64,000 bases of DNA from G963663315 sp963663315 (lineage in GTDB: Bacteria; Pseudomonadota; Gammaproteobacteria; Arenicellales; Poriferihabitantaceae). The translations under genes and the position numbers were made by a program. Each line of letters starts with the position of its first letter. Within the stretch, counting starts at the first letter, position 1. The stretch covers positions 372,001-436,000 of the forward strand of contig OY760176.1 of assembly GCA_963663315.1 (NCBI GenBank). Reading direction: 5' to 3'. Below, in pieces: positions 17,315 through 24,467 of this stretch. The notes under the pieces are model-generated. The model searched no databases and had not been told where the DNA came from. It was given only the letters and a program-made list of their open reading frames with translations.

Positions 17315-18760
17315 ATGATCAGAACAGGCAAACAATACCGGGAATCCCTGCGCGACGGCAGAGAAGTGTACATGGATGGCAAGCGGGTTCTGGATGTCAC
17401 CACTCATCCCCAGTTCACGCCACTGATTGACATTCGCGCCCGCATCTATGATTTGCAGCACGAAGCGGAATTTCAGGATCTGATGACCTTCGAGGAGGAT
17501 GGTGAACGCTTCCCGGTAGGCAATCAGATTCCACTGGAGGAGGCGCACTGGCAGGCTAAACGAAAGGCCGTGGATACCGTGATGAAGGATATTGGCGGGG
17601 TGGTCACCCGGGTTGGGGATGAAACCGTGGGAGAGATGTGGTCGCTTGCTGATGGCGCCGATGTTCTGAACGAGATCGATCCCAGGTTTGCTGAAAACAT
17701 CAACAGGCATATCAGACTCGCTGTCCAGGACGATCCATTTCATGTGTCGGCCAATACCGATCCGAAAGGAGACCGGTCGCTGAAACCCCAGGACCAGGAT
17801 CCAGACATGTTGACCCATGTGGTCCGGGAAACCGATCAGGGGATCGTGATCCGTGGGGCAAAATTTGAAACTGCGGCATCCTGTTCCAACCAGGCTTTCC
17901 TGAAGCCAACCATCGCCAACTGGGGGGATGACTCGATTTCCGATTATGCGGTGGGCTGCATAGTGCACATGAATGCGCCGGGGGTAAAGCATATCTGCCG
18001 GGCAGGATTTCAAAGGGACGGCGCACAGGCGGATTACCCGTTGTCCAATAAATTCGATGAAGTTGATACCCTGATGATTCTCGATGATGTGCTGATTCCC
18101 TGGGAAGATGTACTGTTTTATCAGCATACCCGGGCTGCCGCTTTTATCCGTGCAACTCTGCATCGCTATTCTGCGATGCCATTTGTGCAACGCCTGATTA
18201 CCTATGCAGACATGATGATCGGCGCTGCCCTGTGGAATGTGAAGCAAACGGGGCTGGAGAAGCAGCCCGCGGTGCAGGAAAAACTGGCTCAGCTTGCAGT
18301 ATACCGTGAAGGAATCAACGCCCACCTGACCGCTGCGATTACCCTGGCTGAACGCAGCCCCGGCGGGTTTTTGATGCCGAACCAGTCCTTGCTGATGACT
18401 GGCCGGGTACATGCGGTTTCCAATCTGCCCGCGATGATGCATATTGCCCGGGAGTTGTGTGGCGGCCAGATCTGTATTACACCCGATGTGGATTCGTTCA
18501 GGGGCGAGGAAACCGGAAAGTGGCTGGATAAATACTACACGATCAACGAACGCTGGCAGGCCGACGACCGCCGCAAGTTGCTGTCCTTCGCACGGGACTT
18601 GCTTAATTCCGGCTATGCCGGACATCGCCTGACATTTCACTTGTTCGCCCAATCTCCGCCTTTTGCTCATTTAGCGGCGGTCTACCGTAATTTTGGCTGG
18701 GACGGTCCGCTGGATTTTGTCAAACATGCCGCAGGCCTGTCGGACAATGTCGACGAGTAG
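17315..18760 (+). CDS. FADH2-dependent aromatic monooxygenase of the HpaB family
   Basis: 481 residues, full length for the 4-hydroxyphenylacetate 3-hydroxylase/PvcC family. The N-terminal 'TGKQYRESLRDGREVYMDG' and later stretches 'DILDDVLIPWEDV'-like (LILDDVLIPWEDVLF), 'FETAASCSNQAF' and the C-terminal 'LCGGQICITPD' are family features. These enzymes hydroxylate phenolic rings with reduced FAD supplied by a separate reductase. No reductase (HpaC) gene is in the window, nor other hpa genes, so the substrate may differ from 4-hydroxyphenylacetate. It ends within a few bases of an aminotransferase remnant. Confidence 0.88.
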   Translation: MIRTGKQYRESLRDGREVYMDGKRVLDVTTHPQFTPLIDIRARIYDLQHEAEFQDLMTFEEDGERFPVGNQIPLEEAHWQAKRKAVDTVMKDIGGVVTRVGDETVGEMWSLADGADVLNEIDPRFAENINRHIRLAVQDDPFHVSANTDPKGDRSLKPQDQDPDMLTHVVRETDQGIVIRGAKFETAASCSNQAFLKPTIANWGDDSISDYAVGCIVHMNAPGVKHICRAGFQRDGAQADYPLSNKFDEVDTLMILDDVLIPWEDVLFYQHTRAAAFIRATLHRYSAMPFVQRLITYADMMIGAALWNVKQTGLEKQPAVQEKLAQLAVYREGINAHLTAAITLAERSPGGFLMPNQSLLMTGRVHAVSNLPAMMHIARELCGGQICITPDVDSFRGEETGKWLDKYYTINERWQADDRRKLLSFARDLLNSGYAGHRLTFHLFAQSPPFAHLAAVYRNFGWDGPLDFVKHAAGLSDNVDE

Positions 18761-18761
18761 T

Positions 18762-18929
18762 CTGACCGATGCCAACGGCGCTTATGTGTCCGATACGCAA
18801 GGCAATACCTACCTTGATGGTATCGGTGGTGTTCTTCGTTCTGGTCGGCATTCCACTCGGAATCGGCAAAGGACCTGTACGCCAACGATATGATATTGCA
18901 GTACCCGGAGACTACTCTGTTGAAATAAG
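18762..18929 (+). pseudogene. Remnant of a class III aminotransferase N-terminus
   Basis: Immediately after the monooxygenase stop, a short open stretch reads TDANGAYVSDTQGNTYLDGIGGV, the N-terminal signature of omega/class III PLP aminotransferases (D.xGxxYLDGIGG). Homology ends at about 18835. In another frame the next 90 bases read WSAFHSESAKDLYAND and stop at 18929, with no recognised similarity. Only about 25 residues of a protein of about 450 remain, and there is no PLP lysine, so this is a deletion scrap. Confidence 0.65.
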
Positions 18930-18944
18930 TTGAAGTAACCGGTA

Positions 18945-18979
18945 GCGCCTGGGCACTCCTTAAGGGAGCGCTCAGGCTT
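18945..18979 (-). terminator. Hairpin at the 3' end of waaF (possible bidirectional terminator)
   Basis: GCCTGGGC with GCTCAGGC, and inside it CTCC with GGAG around TTAA, give a two-part stem. On the plus strand it is followed by a T-rich run (18984-18991) that terminates transcription coming from the monooxygenase side. On the minus strand it begins at the waaF stop, but no T-run follows. Confidence 0.5.
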
Positions 18980-20108
18980 ACCTTGTTTTTTCCAGCACTT
19001 TGCCAGGGTTCAGTTGAGTCATGCAGTGGTGGTGTTTGAGCGGACATTCCCGTTCAAAACACGGGCTGCATTCAAGATTGAGATTCAACAGGTCGGCGCG
19101 GTCGGTCAACGGCGGGGTAAAAGCCGGGGTGCTCGCTCCGTACAGGGCGATCACATGCCTGCCTGTGGCGGCGGCGACATGCATCAGTCCTGAATCATTG
19201 GTCACCACATAACGGGCACAGGAAATCAGGTCCACGACTTCTTCAAGGCGGGTTTGGCCGGTCAGGTCGATGCAGCCGCCTGCGCTCAGATGATTGATCC
19301 GTTGGGCGATCGGTTGTTCGTTTTTGGCGCCGAAAATCCAGACCTGCCAACCCGCCTTTATCTTTATCCTGGCTACTTCAGCAAAATGTCGGGCAGGCCA
19401 GCGATTGGCGGAACCGTACTCTGCTCCCGGACAAAATGCCAGCGCCGGTTTGTCGAGGGTCAATCCGAACCGGGACAGGGTTGCGGTCAACTGCTCCCGG
19501 TTGACCTGCAATGCCGGATACGGGGGCATCCCTGAAATCGTTTGTTCCCGGTCGATGCCGAGCGCTGCATAACGCTGCACATTCGCGGGGGTCGCCCGCT
19601 CATCCAGACGTCGAATATCATTCAGCAACCCCCAGCGTTGCTCGCCGACATACCCGGTGCGTTTCGGAATGCCCGCGAACCAGGGGATCAGCGCCGACTT
19701 GAAAGACCCTGGCACTACGATGGCCTGATCAAAACGATATTGGCGAATGTTTCTCGCCAGTCTTCTGCGCACGCCGAGTTGAATCTTGCCGTGCCCGACC
19801 GGCATTTCGATGGTTGCGTGGACTTCGGGCATTCTTTTCAGAATCGGCTCACTCCACCCTGGCGCAAGCACGGTGATACGAATTTTCTCCGAACGGGCCT
19901 TGATGGTCTTGAACAGACTTTGCGCCATCACCATATCCCCGACCCAGGAAGGACCGACTACCAGAATATGGGCATCGTCACTGTTCCAGGCTGATTCGAC
20001 GCGTGTTTTACGGCGGCCTGGCCGGTCTTTAGTTCCCCGAAATATGGGGGTAGGGACAGGTCTCCGTGCCTGTCCGAATCGGAGACGTGCACCGATGGTA
20101 CCGGACAA
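18978..20108 (-). CDS. waaF: Lipopolysaccharide heptosyltransferase II (GT9) with an unclear start
   Basis: The conserved protein begins at about 19970 with ILVVGPSWVGDMVMAQSLF, the WaaF N-terminus, and continues with 'FCPGAEYGSANRWPARHFAEVA', 'VTNDSGLMHVAAATGRHVIALYG' and 'SPCFERECPLKHHHCM', all typical. It adds the second heptose to the LPS inner core in the cytoplasm. Family members start right at this motif with MKILVVGPSW, but here no ATG, GTG or TTG is in frame between 19970 and 20105. The first usable one is a TTG at 20108, inside a palindromic repeat; in-frame ATGs exist only within the upstream zinc-finger gene. A 45-residue repeat-coded leader or a rare start codon is implied. Confidence 0.85.
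   Translation of the reverse strand: MSGTIGARLRFGQARRPVPTPIFRGTKDRPGRRKTRVESAWNSDDAHILVVGPSWVGDMVMAQSLFKTIKARSEKIRITVLAPGWSEPILKRMPEVHATIEMPVGHGKIQLGVRRRLARNIRQYRFDQAIVVPGSFKSALIPWFAGIPKRTGYVGEQRWGLLNDIRRLDERATPANVQRYAALGIDREQTISGMPPYPALQVNREQLTATLSRFGLTLDKPALAFCPGAEYGSANRWPARHFAEVARIKIKAGWQVWIFGAKNEQPIAQRINHLSAGGCIDLTGQTRLEEVVDLISCARYVVTNDSGLMHVAAATGRHVIALYGASTPAFTPPLTDRADLLNLNLECSPCFERECPLKHHHCMTQLNPGKVLEKTR
20051..20075. repeat. Palindromic repeat (REP-like), variant copy
   Basis: TAGGGACAGG, TCTCCGTG and CCTGTCC: a 7-bp inverted repeat GGACAGG/CCTGTCC in the opposite orientation to the next copy. Together with 20103-20129 it makes an 80-bp unit whose ends read TAGGGACA and TGTCCCTA. This unit occupies the whole gap between the zinc-finger gene and the conserved part of waaF. 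Confidence 0.65.
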
Positions 20109-20129
20109 CCACGGGGGGTTGTCCCTACG
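20103..20129. repeat. Palindromic repeat (REP-like), copy 2
   Basis: Same as the repeat at 361-387 except for one base in the loop: GGACAACC, six bases, GGTTGTCC, CTACG. It overlaps the stop codon of the zinc-finger gene at 20125-20127 and contains the TTG that is the only close start codon for waaF. Confidence 0.7.
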
Positions 20130-20373
20130 ATTGTGGTTCGGAGGCCGGATCCGCAAGTACATAAAGCGTCCCGCAATAAGGACACAGTTCCTGCCCACTG
20201 TCTTCAATCGGCAAATATACCCTTGGATGAGAATCCCACAGGCGCTTGCCGGGCATCGGGCAGTGCAGTGGCAGATCCGCTGCGGTTACTTCAACCCGTT
20301 CGCGGTCATTCGGAACATCGCTGTCATCTGATAGCGCATCCGCGTCAATACCATCGCGCCGGGGTTCAGACAT
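20125..20373 (-). CDS. CHCC zinc-finger protein
   Basis: 82 residues. CPMPGKRLWDSHPRVYLPI followed by CPYCGTLYVL is the CHCC zinc-ribbon signature (Cys, His, Cys, Cys) shared with the NDUFS6 subunit of complex I. The bacterial proteins are small and of unknown role. The gene overlaps the end of ilvE by eight bases, and the order ilvE-zinc finger-waaF is common in gammaproteobacteria. The last residues (ASEPQS) are encoded by, or next to, the palindromic repeat, so its C-terminus may have been altered by repeat insertion. Confidence 0.85.
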   Translation of the reverse strand: MSEPRRDGIDADALSDDSDVPNDRERVEVTAADLPLHCPMPGKRLWDSHPRVYLPIEDSGQELCPYCGTLYVLADPASEPQS

Positions 20374-21301
20374 AGGTCAACCAATCCTCATATTCAGGGA
20401 TACGGCCGTGCACGGCATCGAAAAACCGGGACTGTATTTTTTCAGTAACCGGACCCCGTGTGCCACTGCCGATCTGGCGATTGTCCAATTCGCGAACAGG
20501 CGTCACTTCTGCGGCGGTACCGGTGAAGAAGGCTTCGTCGCAAATATAGACCTCATCCCGGGTAATCCGTTTTTCAACCAGCTCCAGGCCTTCATCAGCA
20601 ATGATTTTCATCACGGTGTTGCGGGTAATGCCGTCGAGGACTGAAGTCAGGTCCGGGGTGTATATCACATTGTCCCGAACAATGAACAGGTTCTCGCCGC
20701 TGCCCTCCATCACAAAACCATTGGTATCCAGCAATAATGCTTCATCGTAACCGGTATCGATGGCTTCCTGCAGCGCCAGCATCGAATTGATATAGTGCCC
20801 ATTGGCTTTTGCCCGGCACATCGCAACGTTGACGTGATGGCGGGTGTAAGAAGATACCCGGACACGGATGCCGGATCGAAGGCTCTCCTCGCCAAGGTAC
20901 GTCCCCCATTCCCAGGAGGCAACAATCACATGCACCTTGAGATTGTCTGCCCGGATGCCCATTCCTTCCGAGCCATAAAAAGCCATTGGTCGCAAATACC
21001 CGGCCTCCAGCTTGTTCTGTCTGATCGAATCGACCTGGGCGTCAATCAGCGTCTGCTGGTCAAAAGGAATTTTCATACGGAGAATATGAGCGGAATGGAA
21101 AAGCCGCTGAGTATGTTCCCGGAGGCGGAAAATTGCAGTGCCCCCCTCCGCCCTGTAGGCACGCACCCCCTCGAACACACCCATACCATAATGCAGGGTA
21201 TGGGTCAGCACATGAGTGGTCGCATCACGCCAGGGAATCATCTCCCCGTCCATCCATATTACGCCATCGCGGTCACTGAACGACATGATGACCTCCGGCA
21301 A
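20366..21301 (-). CDS. ilvE: Branched-chain amino acid aminotransferase (class IV)
   Basis: 311 residues. The class IV fold is clear: 'HTLHYGMGVFEGVRAY', LRPMAFYGSEGMG, 'CRAKANGHYINSMLALQEA' with the PLP lysine in RAKANG, 'EGSGENLFIV' and 'FFTGTAAEVTPV'. It transfers the amino group between glutamate and the keto acids of valine, leucine and isoleucine. The true start may be the ATG five codons in (MSFSDRDGVIWMDG, 21286). It follows glnE on the same strand with a gap of just over 100 bases and overlaps the zinc-finger gene downstream. Confidence 0.93.
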   Translation of the reverse strand: MPEVIMSFSDRDGVIWMDGEMIPWRDATTHVLTHTLHYGMGVFEGVRAYRAEGGTAIFRLREHTQRLFHSAHILRMKIPFDQQTLIDAQVDSIRQNKLEAGYLRPMAFYGSEGMGIRADNLKVHVIVASWEWGTYLGEESLRSGIRVRVSSYTRHHVNVAMCRAKANGHYINSMLALQEAIDTGYDEALLLDTNGFVMEGSGENLFIVRDNVIYTPDLTSVLDGITRNTVMKIIADEGLELVEKRITRDEVYICDEAFFTGTAAEVTPVRELDNRQIGSGTRGPVTEKIQSRFFDAVHGRIPEYEDWLTYV

Positions 21302-21413
21302 CCGGTTTCTTTGCTGATGTTTTTTCCATAGATACTATTTCCGCGACTATGCTCCAGTTCAGATTGCTGGAATCTGGCTTGACCAGTAAATTAAACCACT
21401 TGCCTTCGATCTG

Positions 21414-24305
21414 TCAACCAAAAGTCTGCTGCCAGACTTCTTTCACAGCCTGCCGTTCGACCTGCAGTGTCCCCTGTTCAACCAGAACCGGGCGGTCCAT
21501 CAGTTTCAGATCCAGCGAATGGCGCAGATAGGTCTGATAGCTGGTCAGCAGCCGCTCACCGGTAGATGCATCAATAATGCCATGGGCGATCAGCGCTCCG
21601 ATCGAATCCGCAGTCGTTCTGGGTTCGGCCAGGTTCGGACAGGAACGGGCATGACGCAAAATCCAGTACTGAATCAGGAATTCGATATCGACAATACCGC
21701 CCTCATCCAGCTTGATATCATATATCTGTTCGGTTGAAATGCAATTTTCATTAATCATCTTGCGGCGCATCCCGGTAATATCATCTGCCAGTTGATCCGG
21801 ATCCCGCTCCATCGACAGAATTGCTGTCCGGGCCTGCTCGAACCGGTTGATCAAACCCTTTTCGCCGACCACTACCCGGGCGCGAACCAACGCCTGATGC
21901 TCCCATGTCCAGGCATTGTTAATCTGATAATTAAAAAATCCCGAAAGCGAAACCGCCAGCGTACCACTGCGTCCGCTCGGGCGTAGTCGCATGTCTGTTT
22001 CGTAGAGCAATCCGGCTTGGGTCCTGGCCATAAGCAGATGGACCAGTCTTTGCCCCACGCGACTGTAAAAGTATTCAGCCTGACTCCTGGAGAAGGAGCC
22101 ATCCGCCAACGATGAATCATAGCAGACCACGACATCCAGGTCCGAATGATAACCGAACTCGCCGCTGGCAAACTTGCCGTAGGCAATCACCCCGCCACTA
22201 CAGGGAGCCGCCCCCTGCTTGCCTTCAACAAATCGAACAGCATCGCTAAACACACTGTTCAGCAATACTTCCGCTAACTGGACAAGCGCCCGGTGAACAT
22301 CAGCCACGCTCAACACTCTCGACACGTCCGCCGCCGCAATACGAAGCAACTGGGCATTTTGAAATTCACGCAACGCAACCATCCGGCCCTCAGCATCATC
22401 GAGGTCAATTTGAACCAGTCGATGATCCAGTTCACTTTTCAGATCCCGGTCGTCCCGGTTTCGAATATCCATGATCGGATGGAGCAGTTCATCAAGGATC
22501 ACAGGGTGGCGACCGATATGTCTGGAGATCCATGGACTGGCGGCACATAAATGCAGCAGTTGTTTCAGCGCAATCCGATTCTCGATCAGCAGGCTGAGAT
22601 AGGCTGAACGCCGCCCGATGGCCTCGATCACACTGACGAATGCCGCCATTCCACGCTCGGCATCACTGTGCGTGCCAGCTTCCCTTAACGCCAGCGGTAT
22701 CAGGCGATCAATCCGGTCGCGCTCGATTCCGGAGAAAGCCTGATAAAGCCTGCCTTCCCTGAATCCCTGCAGTAATCGCGGGGTCGAATCTGAGGACTGA
22801 AACCCGATCCCGGCCATGATTTCGCGTGACTGCGGCCCGTCCAGCTTTCCCTGCCACAGATCAACCAGTTGATCCCGTCCCGGACTGCCGCCTTTGGGTG
22901 AATCCGGTTCTTCATCGAGAATCATGCGGAACTGGCCGTGGACATGGTTACGATGCGCATCAAGCTTTTCGATATAGCGGTCCCAGTTGTCAAAACCCAT
23001 ACTCCAGGCCAGCCGTGCCTGATCCATTTGTGTTTGCGGCAGCAATTGGGTTTGTCTGTCCTGAACCATCTGCAAACGATGTTCGGAATTGCGGAAAAAC
23101 CGGTATCCCGCTGTCAACCCGGCACAGGCCTGGTCATCTATCACTCCCAGTTTCTTCAGGGCAGTCATCGCCTGATACAGGCGCGAAGTTTGCAGGCTGT
23201 TTTCACGGCCACCCCGAATCAATTGATGGCTTTGAATCAGGAACTCCACTTCCCTGATGCCACCCCACCCCAGTTTGATATTCTGATTGAAGTCTGCCTG
23301 CTCGAGTTCACGCTTGATCATGCCCTTCATCACCCGGATAGAGTCGAATGCGCCGAAATCCAGATACTTGCGGTAGACGAAAGGTTTCAATATGTCAAGA
23401 ATTTCCTGTCCGGCATTTTCATCACCGGCCACCTGACGGGCCTTGATCAGTGCGTAGCGCTCCCAGTCGCGGCCATGAGTCTGGTAATAGTGTTCCATGG
23501 CCGGACAGGACAATACCAGAGGGCCATTACTTCCATTCGGCCGCAAGCGCATGTCGGTCCGGAACACAAAGCCATCCACTGTCGCCTGAGCCAGCGCTGC
23601 GATTATCTTCTGCCCCAGTTTTATGAAGTAAACCTGATTGTCGATGACATCCTCTCCCGCCTCCGGGCGAGTCCGTCCCGGATGATCGTAGGCAAAAATC
23701 AAATCCACATCAGATGAATAGTTCAACTCGGAACCGCCCAGTTTCCCCAGTCCCAGAACCACCATCGAAGCAGGCTCGCCATTGACACCGAACGGCTGGC
23801 CAAACCTTTCCGACAACCATCGCGAATGGTGTTCAAGCGCAAGACTGATCGCCTGCTCTGCAAGCGCTGACAGGTCACTCATGGTTTCTTCCAGACCCGA
23901 AAATCCGGCCAGATCCCGCCAGGCAATCCTGACCATCTCCCGCCGTCGTATTAGACGCAATTTGCGGTGCAGCGTGTGCTCATCGGCACACAGTCCAATG
24001 CGATTGCCGATCATGCTCCGATAGATGGCGGGTGAGATCTGTCTGTCCAGATCACCGCTTTCAATCAGATCAATCAACAACGCGGGATCGGAAATACAGG
24101 TATGGCTGATGAATTCACTACAGGCCCAGACAGCTTTTAACTCCGGACGGGACTGGCAAAGGTGGAGCGCTTGCCCCATGCTGTCGGCCAGACCGCCGCA
24201 GGTGATTGTTTCCACGAATCGTTGCCATTGTTGCTCGGCGCCCTGTCTGAGTGGTTGGGGCAGGTTGGTCAGCGTCACTTTACGAGGGCTGTACCCGAAA
24301 GCCAT
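21414..24305 (-). CDS. glnE: Bifunctional glutamine synthetase adenylyltransferase/deadenylylase
   Basis: 963 residues, normal for GlnE. Two nucleotidyltransferase domains are visible, each with its metal-binding signature: GLGKLGGSELNYSSDVDLIF near residue 180 and AYGKFASGEFGYHSDLDVVV near residue 700. Both aspartate pairs are intact, so both adenylyl removal and addition should work. The enzyme tunes glutamine synthetase to nitrogen supply through PII. The C-terminal 'DEGGIVDIEFLIQYWILRH' is standard. It leads the glnE-ilvE-zinc finger-waaF group. Confidence 0.96.
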   Translation of the reverse strand: MAFGYSPRKVTLTNLPQPLRQGAEQQWQRFVETITCGGLADSMGQALHLCQSRPELKAVWACSEFISHTCISDPALLIDLIESGDLDRQISPAIYRSMIGNRIGLCADEHTLHRKLRLIRRREMVRIAWRDLAGFSGLEETMSDLSALAEQAISLALEHHSRWLSERFGQPFGVNGEPASMVVLGLGKLGGSELNYSSDVDLIFAYDHPGRTRPEAGEDVIDNQVYFIKLGQKIIAALAQATVDGFVFRTDMRLRPNGSNGPLVLSCPAMEHYYQTHGRDWERYALIKARQVAGDENAGQEILDILKPFVYRKYLDFGAFDSIRVMKGMIKRELEQADFNQNIKLGWGGIREVEFLIQSHQLIRGGRENSLQTSRLYQAMTALKKLGVIDDQACAGLTAGYRFFRNSEHRLQMVQDRQTQLLPQTQMDQARLAWSMGFDNWDRYIEKLDAHRNHVHGQFRMILDEEPDSPKGGSPGRDQLVDLWQGKLDGPQSREIMAGIGFQSSDSTPRLLQGFREGRLYQAFSGIERDRIDRLIPLALREAGTHSDAERGMAAFVSVIEAIGRRSAYLSLLIENRIALKQLLHLCAASPWISRHIGRHPVILDELLHPIMDIRNRDDRDLKSELDHRLVQIDLDDAEGRMVALREFQNAQLLRIAAADVSRVLSVADVHRALVQLAEVLLNSVFSDAVRFVEGKQGAAPCSGGVIAYGKFASGEFGYHSDLDVVVCYDSSLADGSFSRSQAEYFYSRVGQRLVHLLMARTQAGLLYETDMRLRPSGRSGTLAVSLSGFFNYQINNAWTWEHQALVRARVVVGEKGLINRFEQARTAILSMERDPDQLADDITGMRRKMINENCISTEQIYDIKLDEGGIVDIEFLIQYWILRHARSCPNLAEPRTTADSIGALIAHGIIDASTGERLLTSYQTYLRHSLDLKLMDRPVLVEQGTLQVERQAVKEVWQQTFG

Positions 24306-24467
24306 GGGGCTTATACAGAATATTGGTCAACAGGATTATAATACCGGGTTGGTGGCAGTTATTATAAACGAACGGTGAAGATAGAAATACCTTATCAGGA
24401 GAACATCCATGCGTGGTCATGCCGGCGATTGGTAAAACGTGAGGCTATCCGACCCGCCGGCACGCCC

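Noticed and set aside
17279..18670. Long open frame (463 residues) on the minus strand opposite the HpaB-type gene
   Set aside because: Composition is odd (rich in H, Q, R and G) with no motifs, and it mirrors a well-conserved gene on the other strand.
18978..20207. Full-length waaF frame starting at 20207
   Set aside because: That start lies inside the zinc-finger gene and the added residues are translated repeat, not heptosyltransferase sequence.
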